Assembly: GCA_040007895.1 (NCBI GenBank)
Contig: JBDTUE010000062.1
Coordinates: 1 to 19,023 of the forward strand
DNA from: JADJLQ01 sp040007895
Lineage (GTDB): Bacteria; Bacteroidota; Bacteroidia; Chitinophagales; Saprospiraceae
Reading direction: 5' to 3'
Length of the DNA stretch: 19,023 nucleotides
The number at the start of each line of letters is the position of its first letter. The stretch's first letter is position 1. The notes under the pieces were generated by a model. That model was not told where the DNA came from. It did no database searches and worked only from the letters and a program-made list of their open reading frames with translations. The translations under genes were made by a program, and so were the position numbers. Shown one piece after another: positions 6,523 through 15,081 of the stretch.

Positions 6523-7314
6523 TTAATTTTTCGCAATCATCTTATAGCTGGCCACCACACCTCGTATCAGTGAGGAGCTAAAGCCCTGGTGTTCCATCTC
6601 ATTCAAGCCAGCGATGGTACAACCTTTTGGTGTTGTTACTTTGTCAATTTCCGCTTCAGGATGTGTATCCCTGGTGAGTAATAATTCTGCAGCTCCTTTC
6701 ACGGTTTGGGCTGCTATCAAGCTTGCAACTACCGAACTAAATCCAATTTCTATGCCTGCCTGAATGTTTGCACGAATGTACCGCATAGCATAGGCTGTAC
6801 CGCACGCTCCTAAAGCTGTAGCCGCTTCCATCAGGGTCTCATCTATAATGACCACCTTACCAAGTTTTTCGAATAAATCTTGTGTAAATTTTAGTTGAGT
6901 CGCAGTAGCATCGCGTCCACTGATACAGGTCATACTTTCCCGGATGGCAATAGCTGTGTTGGGCATAGCCCTGATAATAGATGTTTTACTTTTAATAACT
7001 TCTTTAAATGTTTTTATTTCAACACCGGTGACCACTGAAATAAGAAGATGTTTCGAAGTAAAGGCAGTAGAAATCGATTTCAACAAATCAGGAACCTGAT
7101 ATGGTTTGACAGCAAAAATGATGGTCTGAGATTGTTGAATAGCAGCCATATTATCTGAAGTAACTTTAACTCCAGCTTCTTTCAACGCGGTCAATGCATT
7201 TGGATTACGACGGGTTATGATCAGGTCTTTTGCTTTAATAAATTTACTGGCTAATAAACCTTCAGCTATAGCAGTACCTAAATTCCCACCTCCAATGATT
7301 GCTATTTTTTTCAT
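6523..7314 (-). CDS. proC: Pyrroline-5-carboxylate reductase
   Basis: ProC reduces 1-pyrroline-5-carboxylate to L-proline with NAD(P)H in the cytosol, the last step of proline synthesis from glutamate. The 263-residue length is normal. The N-terminal Rossmann domain has IAIIGGGNLGTAIAEGL (4-20), the dinucleotide-binding glycine motif, with R35/R36 placed to favour NADPH. RAMPNTAIAIRESMT (115-129) is the family's R-MPN motif. The all-alpha C-terminal dimerisation domain has ALGACGTAYAMRYIRA (167-182), where most relatives read SGSGPAY; here Cys and Thr replace Gly and Pro. The signature VTTPKGCTIAGLNEME (226-241) stands for the usual VTSPGGTT(I/A)AGL. The substitutions suggest one of the divergent ProC paralogues Bacteroidota often carry, but the fold and key segments are intact. 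It lies 30 bases downstream of an amino-acid permease gene in the same transcription unit, and a perfect hairpin follows it. Confidence 0.92.
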   Translation of the reverse strand: MKKIAIIGGGNLGTAIAEGLLASKFIKAKDLIITRRNPNALTALKEAGVKVTSDNMAAIQQSQTIIFAVKPYQVPDLLKSISTAFTSKHLLISVVTGVEIKTFKEVIKSKTSIIRAMPNTAIAIRESMTCISGRDATATQLKFTQDLFEKLGKVVIIDETLMEAATALGACGTAYAMRYIRANIQAGIEIGFSSVVASLIAAQTVKGAAELLLTRDTHPEAEIDKVTTPKGCTIAGLNEMEHQGFSSSLIRGVVASYKMIAKN

Positions 7315-7344
7315 ATAAAAGATTACAAATTTATTTCTCTAAAA

Positions 7345-8769
7345 TTATGATCCGGCAGCGTTTTTTTCAGGCTGCTTTTTTTTCCACCACCAGTAAAATG
7401 GTATTCCCGATAAAATTAAAGCAATGCCAATCATGGCTTCAAATGGCCTTTGAGATGGAGTATAAATAATCAATCCCAAACAAAACAACACAAAGATCGC
7501 AGGCACTATTGGATACCCGATTACTTTATACGGCCTTTCCAAATCAGGAGCTTTTTTCCTCATGATAAATACCCCTAGAGCAGTCGCCCCATAAAACAGA
7601 AACGAGGCGAAAATCAACATATCTGTTAATTGGTCAAAACTGCCAGAAAATAAAAGTATCACGGACCACAGGCACTGTATCCATAATGAATAGGATGGAG
7701 TCTTGTATTCAGGATGAACAAAGTCAGCTTTTTTGAAAAATACACCATCTTTTGCCATCGCATAATATATCCTGGATGCCATCAGGATGGTTGCATTTGT
7801 AGCATTAAAGGTAGTGACCAGGATCAGACATGAAACAAATAAAGCACCGGTCTTGCCTAAATAAATGCCAACGATATCAACGGCGGCAATTCCAGAACCA
7901 GTAGTTTTTCTTGCGATAATATCATCTATCGGAGAAATATAATGATAAACAAAATTAAGGGACACATATAAAGTCATTACAATCAAGACTCCTATTAATA
8001 AAGCCAGTGGAATATTTTTTTGAGGGTTTTTGATTTCTCCGCCGATATATCCGATATTATTCCATCCTTCGTAAGCCCAAAACGAACCTAGCATGGCAGT
8101 AAATAATAAGGCCAGGAATCCACTGGACAAAAATGGTTGTGCTACAAAATTGGATGAAGGTGTGGTGACATGAGACCAATTACCATGCGAACTCAACAGT
8201 CCTGAGATGATCAGAAAAAGTATACATGCAATCAGTGTAAAAGTTAACGTTCTTGAAACTTTTTCTCCAAGTTTTAAACCTTTGTAATTAATAAATGTCA
8301 ATCCAATCAATAAGCCTGCAGCCAATAATTTAACTGTAAGATTTTCTAAGACATGTAATCCACCGAATAGCGCGTATTCACTATTGCCCAATGCAGGAAG
8401 GTGAATCAAATGGTTAAGCGATTCGGCAAAAACATATGCAATAGATGCTATCGATGCGGATCGAATAGCCGCAAAACAGCCCCAGCCAAATAAAAATGCA
8501 AAGAATGGATTGTAGATCTTTTTAAAATAAGCATACTCCCCGCCACTGTCTGCAAACATCCCGGCAATCTCAGCATTACTTAAAGCTCCAAATAAACTGA
8601 TAGTCCCTGCCAGTATCCATGCCAATAACACATAACCTGGCAAATGAAGAGATTCAGACATAGGGGCTACTTTCTTAAACACTCCGCTCCCAATAATAGC
8701 GCTAATGACTAAAACGATACAGGACAACAATCCCAGTGATCGTTGTAATGTAGTTTTCTGATTATTCAT
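7345..8769 (-). CDS. APC-superfamily amino-acid permease
   Basis: This 474-residue, very hydrophobic inner-membrane transporter has about 12 membrane helices. The first has the broken-helix motif IGSGVF (residues 26-31), where the APC fold binds the substrate backbone. Helix 2-3 shows LLAWILAGTISLFGALSNAEIAG, and ADSGGEYAYFKKIYNPFFAFLFGW follows, all standard for the AA_permease_2 / LAT-like exchanger group. FWAYEGWNNIGYIGGEIKNPQKNIP marks the conserved helix 6-7 loop. The C-terminus ends in basic cytosolic residues (WWWKKKQPEKN). The group exchanges or takes up neutral amino acids by proton or amino-acid coupling; the exact substrate cannot be read from sequence. The gene sits 8 bases after the TPR-like gene and 30 bases before proC, so proline, a precursor or a glutamate-family amino acid is a reasonable but unproven substrate. 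Confidence 0.9.
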   Translation of the reverse strand: MNNQKTTLQRSLGLLSCIVLVISAIIGSGVFKKVAPMSESLHLPGYVLLAWILAGTISLFGALSNAEIAGMFADSGGEYAYFKKIYNPFFAFLFGWGCFAAIRSASIASIAYVFAESLNHLIHLPALGNSEYALFGGLHVLENLTVKLLAAGLLIGLTFINYKGLKLGEKVSRTLTFTLIACILFLIISGLLSSHGNWSHVTTPSSNFVAQPFLSSGFLALLFTAMLGSFWAYEGWNNIGYIGGEIKNPQKNIPLALLIGVLIVMTLYVSLNFVYHYISPIDDIIARKTTGSGIAAVDIVGIYLGKTGALFVSCLILVTTFNATNATILMASRIYYAMAKDGVFFKKADFVHPEYKTPSYSLWIQCLWSVILLFSGSFDQLTDMLIFASFLFYGATALGVFIMRKKAPDLERPYKVIGYPIVPAIFVLFCLGLIIYTPSQRPFEAMIGIALILSGIPFYWWWKKKQPEKNAAGS

Positions 8770-8777
8770 AAATTGAT

Positions 8778-10325
8778 TTATTTTTTATTCTCCTGATAGG
8801 ATTGAGCAATGACCTGAGATAAAGGTTCGTAATTGACTTTACTTTTTACCCAACTGATGATATCGAGGTAAATAAAAGCTTGCTGTTCATAATGATCACT
8901 AACCAGAGAATTTAATTCAGGTAAAAATGCCGCAAACAATTCTTTTTCTTTAAATGTATCAGCATTGATCAACCTGTTGAAGAAATGTAAAATGGCTTTC
9001 TGTACTTTATTCAAATCATGCATTTTCTTTAAAAAATAATTACTCGATCGAACCAAATAAGACAGTAAGCCTTTATTGCCCATTTCATAATGGGCTATTA
9101 AATTGAGTAAACGGGCATATCCCTGCAGATCTTCCCGAAGCGGTATGGATTTTAGATCAATAATCTTATCTAAATAGTTGCTTGCAGATTTAGGATCTCC
9201 TGCTCCAATATACAACCACGCAATTTTGTAATAAAATACAAGTATCCGGTGTTCATCCAGTTTATCTTTATATTTTTCCAAACGTCTGACGGTACTGGGT
9301 ACTATCTCGAGGCCTTCTTTAAATTTTCCATCCATAAAATAAAGATGGAGTCTTGAAGTATGGACGTATACAAAAGATAAAAGTTTTGAGTTTTCATTAA
9401 ACTTAGGATAATTCTCTTTGCGGAATTTCTCCAATTCATTCAATGCTTTTACGAAAGCAGTATATTGTTTAAGGTTGTATGTACAGGTCAGTACATAATG
9501 CATGGCGTGCATATAGGAATCCGGTTCCCGGTCAATCATGAATGATTTGGATTCGAAAAGTTCTTTCCAGCGAATTGCATGTTCCATGGCCTGACTAAAG
9601 TCAAGCAATATAAAATAATACCAAACCTGGCATTGATGAAAACTGATAAGATCTAATGTATTTGTATTCGCATCATTGACTTTTGGCAAATTGGATTTGA
9701 ATAATTGCTGAATTAACTTTTCATCTTTTGCATTGGCTACATGCCCCATCTGGACATATTTGCCATACATTAAAAGTTTGAGATTAGAAAGCTTTACTGA
9801 ATTGATGACTACATCCGTCAGGCGGCTTGACTCTTCTGAAAGTTGACTTGACCTGTCCTGGTGAGAACGGGTAATATGTCTTGATTCAATAAGTTTTTCA
9901 AATTCAACAATCTCCAATAAAAGAATTTCCTGATCATGATTCCGTGCTACGGTTTTAATCCGCTCTAACAAACGGAGACTTTGCAGGTATAATCCCTTCC
10001 CGTATAAGATCCGGGCATAATCGATTTGTTCCCTGATTTCAAGATCTACTTTTTTGCTTGAATGAATGAGTCTAAGACTGGTTAAAACATTAGAATAAAG
10101 ATTTCGTTTAAGATTGGCATATTTTACACCGGCGATGTTTCCGAGCTTCCTTCTTATCAGGTCGTCATCTATTTCTTTTGTTTTTTCAAGGATGTCAAAT
10201 AGTCTAATAAACTGGGTTCCTTCCTGTCGCTGAAGCCGGCTACTAAATAATTTAAAGTGTCTCTTTTCGGCTTTGGTAAGGGACTGAATCAGTTCAAGGA
10301 GATGATCAGATTTTGCGATTGGCAT
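8778..10325 (-). CDS. Helical TPR-like cytosolic protein of a Bacteroidota family
   Basis: This 515-residue protein has no signal peptide and no membrane helix. It is almost wholly alpha-helical, with repeated short helical pairs of TPR-like character, notably about 100-125 (ARILYGKGLYLQSLRLLERI) and 350-400 (YYKIAWLYIGAGDPKSASNYL). The N-terminus has the LIQSLTKAEKRHFKLFSS motif (13-30) that I associate with a large Bacteroidota family of unknown function; a following helical section (80-88, KRNLYSNVL) fits too. TPR-like superhelices bind peptides or other proteins; no catalytic residues are apparent. It heads a set with the permease and proC (8 bases to the permease gene), and its start faces gltB across 206 bases. 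A regulatory or scaffold role for the permease is conceivable but only by position. It may instead be an unrelated passenger. Confidence 0.75.
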   Translation of the reverse strand: MPIAKSDHLLELIQSLTKAEKRHFKLFSSRLQRQEGTQFIRLFDILEKTKEIDDDLIRRKLGNIAGVKYANLKRNLYSNVLTSLRLIHSSKKVDLEIREQIDYARILYGKGLYLQSLRLLERIKTVARNHDQEILLLEIVEFEKLIESRHITRSHQDRSSQLSEESSRLTDVVINSVKLSNLKLLMYGKYVQMGHVANAKDEKLIQQLFKSNLPKVNDANTNTLDLISFHQCQVWYYFILLDFSQAMEHAIRWKELFESKSFMIDREPDSYMHAMHYVLTCTYNLKQYTAFVKALNELEKFRKENYPKFNENSKLLSFVYVHTSRLHLYFMDGKFKEGLEIVPSTVRRLEKYKDKLDEHRILVFYYKIAWLYIGAGDPKSASNYLDKIIDLKSIPLREDLQGYARLLNLIAHYEMGNKGLLSYLVRSSNYFLKKMHDLNKVQKAILHFFNRLINADTFKEKELFAAFLPELNSLVSDHYEQQAFIYLDIISWVKSKVNYEPLSQVIAQSYQENKK

Positions 10326-10531
10326 AACAAATATTTCAAGTTTAAGGTATTGATTTCTAATCGATTGCTGGCTGTTTCGTCATTTGTCTAGTACATTCTT
10401 TTGCTTTAATTTACTAAGTCAAATTTCATAATTCATCGTATCTTTTCCCTCCGGTTAATACTAAAAATAATTAATCAACAGCTGATTCTTATTTCTCACA
10501 ATATTAATACATTAATACAAATAATTATTTA
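10326..10531. promoter_or_regulatory. Divergent control region between TPR-permease-proC set and gltBD
   Basis: These 206 AT-rich bases separate the two divergent start codons, so they should hold the promoters for both directions. No clear match to the Bacteroidota -33 TTTG / -7 TAnnTTTG pattern could be fixed with confidence. A direct repeat ATTAATAC-ATTAATAC lies at 10503-10518 just before gltB. No ribosome-binding purine tract precedes either start, as is usual in this phylum. Confidence 0.5.
10503..10518. repeat. Tandem 8-bp direct repeat upstream of gltB
   Basis: ATTAATAC occurs twice without a gap, 13 bases before the gltB start codon, within very AT-rich sequence. It could be an operator or 5'-UTR element, but repeats this short and AT-rich arise easily by chance. 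Confidence 0.35.
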
Positions 10532-13500
10532 ATGGATAAAAGTGACCAGAAAGGCCTGTACCTACCTGAACTTGAAAAGGATTCTTGTGGAGTGGGTCTT
10601 TATGCCAATCTCAATGGATTCAAGCAACATCAGGTAATTGAAAAAGCACTTACCATGCTTGAAAATATGAGCCACCGGGGAGCCTGTGGATGTGAGCCGG
10701 AAACCGGAGATGGGGCGGGAATTTTAGTACAAACCCCTCACCTTTTTTTTAAAGAAACAGCACTTAAATCAGGATACCGCCTTCCTGAATTTGGAGAATA
10801 TGGTGTGATGATGTGCTTCATGCCTAAAGATCAGGGGCTATTCAATAAAACAATTACACAAACAGATGAACTGATCCTTCAATCCAATTTTCACATATTA
10901 GGTAAAAGAGAAGTACCCACTAATGGTTCAGGCCTTGGTAAATCAGCATTAAGTACAGAACCACGAATGTTACAAATCTTCGTGGCGCCTAATTCAAAAC
11001 TACAGGTCAAAGAACTCGAAAGACAGCTTTATGTTTTAAGGAAATACATTATTCATTCGGTTTATCGATTTATTCCTGAAGTAGAAGACTCATTCTACAT
11101 CGCATCTTCATCTTATAAAACAGTAATTTATAAAGGCCAGCTCACAACACATCAGCTGAGATCATATTTTCCTGATCTTCAAAATGAATTATTTACTTCA
11201 GCTATTGCGGTGATTCATAGCCGGTTTTCTACCAATACGGTTCCGAAATGGAAACTTGCACAACCATTCCGATACTTAGCTCATAATGGCGAAATAAATA
11301 CCATCATGGGTAATCTGAATTGGTGGAGAGCCAAAGAAGATCACCTTCAATCAGATATTTTTTCAGAGGAAGATAATATGATGCTCAAACCAATTCCTTG
11401 GCAGGGCTTATCTGATAGTGGCAGTTTTGATAATGTATTGGAATATCTGGTTCAAAGTGGACGATCGGTTCCACATACGCTTATGATGATGATCCCGGAA
11501 GCCTGGGAACATGATGATAATATGGATCAGTATAAAAAGGACTTTTATGCTTACCATCAAAATCTCATGGAACCCTGGGATGGTCCAGCGTCAATGTGTT
11601 TTAGTGATGGTATAGTCGTAGGTGCTACATTAGATAGAAATGGGCTGCGACCCAGCCGATATTGTCTTACTGAAGATAATGAATTAGTAGTGGCTTCTGA
11701 GGCAGGCGTGGTAGATATCGACCCATCTAAAGTAATCCTTAAGGGAAGGTTACAACCGGGCAAAATACTTATTGCTGACCTTGATGAACATAGAATTATT
11801 GGTGATGAAGAAGTAAAAAAAATCATATGCCAGAATAAACCTTATGGTGATTGGTTAGCCAAACGACGGAAAAAAATCTCGGATCTAACTAATTCTAAAG
11901 AGACTGAAACGATAGATATCATTTCAGCTTCAGGGCCTTCCCTCCTACATCGGCAACAATGGGCAGGGATCACCAAAGAAGATATTAAAGTAGTCCTTCA
12001 TCCAATGGTCTACGAAGAGCGTGATCCACTCGGGTCTATGGGTACGGATACTCCGCTGGCTATCTTATCTCAAAAACCACAGCATCTGGGTAATTATTTC
12101 AAACAATTGTTTGCTCAGGTAACTAATCCCCCGATTGATTCATTGCGAGAAAGAAGTGTAATGGCATTCACGAGCAGGCTTGGTTCATCCGGTAATATCC
12201 TGGAAGCTAATGAAGACCTTGCAGCATTTATTTACCTGGATCATCCGATTCTTTCACACAGTGACTTTTCCAGGATAAGTAATATTAATCATCTTGACTT
12301 TTTAAAAGAAAAGCATAATGGTCATGAAGATTTTAAAGTAGGCCAATTGTCTACGATCTATGAATTGGATCGTCCATTTTCACTGGAATCTGCTATTAAT
12401 GCATTGTGTTTATCTGCTGAAAAATTAGTCAAATCTGGGCATAATATTCTTATCTTATCCGATAAGCATATTACAGCCGGACATGCTGCAATACCCAGTC
12501 TGATGGCTACAGGTGCCATCCACCATCATCTTATCCAAACCGCTCTGAGAAGTAAAACTTCGCTGGTCATTCAGGCCGGAGACATATGGGAGTCTCATCA
12601 TTTTGCATTGTTATTTGGCTATGGGGCCAATGCCGTACACCCTTATCTGGCTATGGAATCTGTATGGTTTAAAGAAGGTAGTGAATTGCCGACTGATTAT
12701 AAAGAGACCGAGAAAAAATTTATCAAGGGTCTTGAAAAAAGTTTGCTAAAAATCATGGCAAAAAACGGAATCTCCACCTTGCAATCATACCAGGGTGCGC
12801 AGATCTTTGAAGCAGTAGGTATTGGAAAGCAGGTTATCGATAAATGTTTTAAAGGAACGGCATCCAGGATAGGAGGTCTTGATTTTGAAGGAATACAACG
12901 TGAAATAAAAGAAAGGTATAGAATTCAGCCTAAAGATACACTTCGGGATGGAGGTATCTATCAATGGAAGAGGGATGGTGAATTTCATTTGTTCAATCCT
13001 CAGAGTATCCATTTATTACAAATGTCCACTCAGCTCAACGACTATACCACCTTTAAAAAATATTCAAAGGTCATAGACGATCAGGATAAACAAGCTTGTA
13101 CTCTCCGTGGACTATTTCATTTTAAATCCGGTAATGCAATTCCTATAGAAGAAGTCGAGCCCATAGAAAATATTTTAAAACGATTCGCCACCGGTGCCAT
13201 GTCATTTGGTTCTATAAGCTATGAAGCCCATACTACACTGGCAATTGCAATGAACAGAATCGGGGCTAAAAGCAATAGCGGTGAAGGTGGTGAAGACCCT
13301 ATAAGATACGAACGATTAGAAAACGGTGATTATATGAGATCCGCCATTAAACAGGTTGCTTCCGGTCGGTTTGGCGTTACCAGTTATTACCTGAGTGAAG
13401 CAGATGAACTTCAAATAAAAATGGCACAAGGTGCAAAACCCGGTGAAGGAGGTGAACTACCAGGGCACAAAGTCAATGATTGGATTGGTCGTACAAGACA

Positions 13501-15076
13501 CTCTACGCCCGGGGTTGGTTTGATTTCTCCACCGCCGCATCATGATATCTATTCTATTGAGGATCTCGCTCAATTGATCTTCGATTTAAAAAATGCAAAC
13601 CGCAAAGCAAGGATATCTGTCAAATTAGTTTCTAAAGCAGGAGTTGGAATTATCGCAAGTGGTGTTGCCAAAGCACACGCCGATGTAATCCTGATTTCAG
13701 GACATGATGGTGGAACCGGAGCATCACCATTGACAAGTATTCGTCATGCAGGACTACCATGGGAACTCGGTCTCGCTGAATCACATCAGACGTTATTGAA
13801 AAATAAACTGAGAGATCGGGTAATCCTACAAAGTGATGGTCAGATACGTACAGGTAAAGACCTTATAATTGCAACTTTACTTGGAGCAGAAGAATGGGGT
13901 ATTGCCACAGCATCCTTAGTGGTTGAAGGATGCATACTCATGAGAAAATGCCATCTTAATACATGTCCTGTAGGAATTGCAACCCAGGATCCCGAGCTTA
14001 GGAAAAAATTTCATGGTAAACCCGAGCATGTGATTTCCTTCTTTACATTTCTTGCTCAGGAAATGAGAGAAATCATGGCGTCATTAGGTTTCCGTACTAT
14101 CAACGAAATGGTTGGTCATACTGAAATGCTAGAATGGAAACCAAATCAAAACTGGAAGACACAATATTTAAATCTTAATCCAATCCTATACGCTGAAAAG
14201 CTAGAACCAGGAGTAGGTACTTTCAAAAGTGTAGAACAAGACCATGGGATTGAAGATATCCTTGATCGCACCTTGATGGAGCATGCAATTGGTGCTTTGG
14301 AAAATCAACAGCATATCACAGGTATTTTCAATATCAAGAACACAGATCGTGCGGTGGGCACCATGCTTTCCTATGAGATCAGCACCAGGTATAAAGAAAA
14401 GGGATTGCCTGCAGGAACCATTCGTTACAGATTCAGAGGTTCTGCCGGGCAAAGTTTCGCTGCATTTGGAGCTAAAGGATTATTATTTATCCTTGAGGGA
14501 GAAAGCAATGATTATTTTGGAAAAGGACTTTCCGGTGCTACGGTCGTAGTGAGTCCGGATCGCAAAGCTAAATTCGAACCAAGTACTAATATTATTGTAG
14601 GCAACGTGGCCCTTTATGGAGCTACTTCCGGAGATGTTTACATTAAAGGAATGGCCGGTGAACGGTTTGCTGTTCGTAATTCCGGTGCTTCAGCAGTCGT
14701 CGAAGGCGTTGGTGATCACGGGTGTGAATATATGACAGGAGGTAGGGTACTCATTTTAGGTAGTGTTGGAAAAAACTTTGCAGCAGGAATGAGTGGAGGT
14801 ATTGCGTACGTGCGCTCAACCTGGGATGATTTTGATAAAAAATGTAATAAAGAAATGGTTGATGTGGAAACACCTTCTGCAGAAGACTTTGAAGAAATCA
14901 GGAATATGCTTCGCAATCATTTTAAATATACTTCAAGCCGGAATGCATTAGAGATATTAGAGAACTGGGATATTCTTAAATATGACTTTATTAAAGTGAT
15001 TCCTAAAGATTATAAAGCAGCATTAGAACAAAAGAAAAAACAACAAGATCAAACTTTAATTACAGTTAATTCATAA
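10532..15076 (+). CDS. gltB: Glutamate synthase, large (alpha) subunit
   Basis: This 1514-residue protein is the normal length for the NADPH-dependent enzyme's alpha subunit. With GltD it converts glutamine and 2-oxoglutarate to two glutamates in the cytosol. An 18-residue pro-segment precedes Cys19 in KDSCGVG, the expected N-terminal nucleophile of the class II amidotransferase domain (about 19-430). GEINT and RNGLRPSRY mark that domain. The central domain follows, then the FMN-binding synthase domain (about 820-1200) with SGHDGGTGASPLTS near 1054-1067. The 3Fe-4S cysteines are C1134, C1140 and C1145 in the CHLNTCPVGIATQ region. The GXGXG beta-helix domain is at about 1250-1460 (GSAGQSFAAFGAKG near 1302). 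All key residues are present. gltD follows after 5 bases, so the two are co-expressed; the start faces the TPR-permease-proC set. Confidence 0.98.
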   Translation: MDKSDQKGLYLPELEKDSCGVGLYANLNGFKQHQVIEKALTMLENMSHRGACGCEPETGDGAGILVQTPHLFFKETALKSGYRLPEFGEYGVMMCFMPKDQGLFNKTITQTDELILQSNFHILGKREVPTNGSGLGKSALSTEPRMLQIFVAPNSKLQVKELERQLYVLRKYIIHSVYRFIPEVEDSFYIASSSYKTVIYKGQLTTHQLRSYFPDLQNELFTSAIAVIHSRFSTNTVPKWKLAQPFRYLAHNGEINTIMGNLNWWRAKEDHLQSDIFSEEDNMMLKPIPWQGLSDSGSFDNVLEYLVQSGRSVPHTLMMMIPEAWEHDDNMDQYKKDFYAYHQNLMEPWDGPASMCFSDGIVVGATLDRNGLRPSRYCLTEDNELVVASEAGVVDIDPSKVILKGRLQPGKILIADLDEHRIIGDEEVKKIICQNKPYGDWLAKRRKKISDLTNSKETETIDIISASGPSLLHRQQWAGITKEDIKVVLHPMVYEERDPLGSMGTDTPLAILSQKPQHLGNYFKQLFAQVTNPPIDSLRERSVMAFTSRLGSSGNILEANEDLAAFIYLDHPILSHSDFSRISNINHLDFLKEKHNGHEDFKVGQLSTIYELDRPFSLESAINALCLSAEKLVKSGHNILILSDKHITAGHAAIPSLMATGAIHHHLIQTALRSKTSLVIQAGDIWESHHFALLFGYGANAVHPYLAMESVWFKEGSELPTDYKETEKKFIKGLEKSLLKIMAKNGISTLQSYQGAQIFEAVGIGKQVIDKCFKGTASRIGGLDFEGIQREIKERYRIQPKDTLRDGGIYQWKRDGEFHLFNPQSIHLLQMSTQLNDYTTFKKYSKVIDDQDKQACTLRGLFHFKSGNAIPIEEVEPIENILKRFATGAMSFGSISYEAHTTLAIAMNRIGAKSNSGEGGEDPIRYERLENGDYMRSAIKQVASGRFGVTSYYLSEADELQIKMAQGAKPGEGGELPGHKVNDWIGRTRHSTPGVGLISPPPHHDIYSIEDLAQLIFDLKNANRKARISVKLVSKAGVGIIASGVAKAHADVILISGHDGGTGASPLTSIRHAGLPWELGLAESHQTLLKNKLRDRVILQSDGQIRTGKDLIIATLLGAEEWGIATASLVVEGCILMRKCHLNTCPVGIATQDPELRKKFHGKPEHVISFFTFLAQEMREIMASLGFRTINEMVGHTEMLEWKPNQNWKTQYLNLNPILYAEKLEPGVGTFKSVEQDHGIEDILDRTLMEHAIGALENQQHITGIFNIKNTDRAVGTMLSYEISTRYKEKGLPAGTIRYRFRGSAGQSFAAFGAKGLLFILEGESNDYFGKGLSGATVVVSPDRKAKFEPSTNIIVGNVALYGATSGDVYIKGMAGERFAVRNSGASAVVEGVGDHGCEYMTGGRVLILGSVGKNFAAGMSGGIAYVRSTWDDFDKKCNKEMVDVETPSAEDFEEIRNMLRNHFKYTSSRNALEILENWDILKYDFIKVIPKDYKAALEQKKKQQDQTLITVNS

Positions 15077-15081
15077 TATCC

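Noticed and set aside
14283..14549. Open frame inside gltB on the plus strand
   Set aside because: It is a shadow frame of the fully conserved GXGXG domain of gltB. The same holds for the other open stretches within gltB and gltD on either strand.
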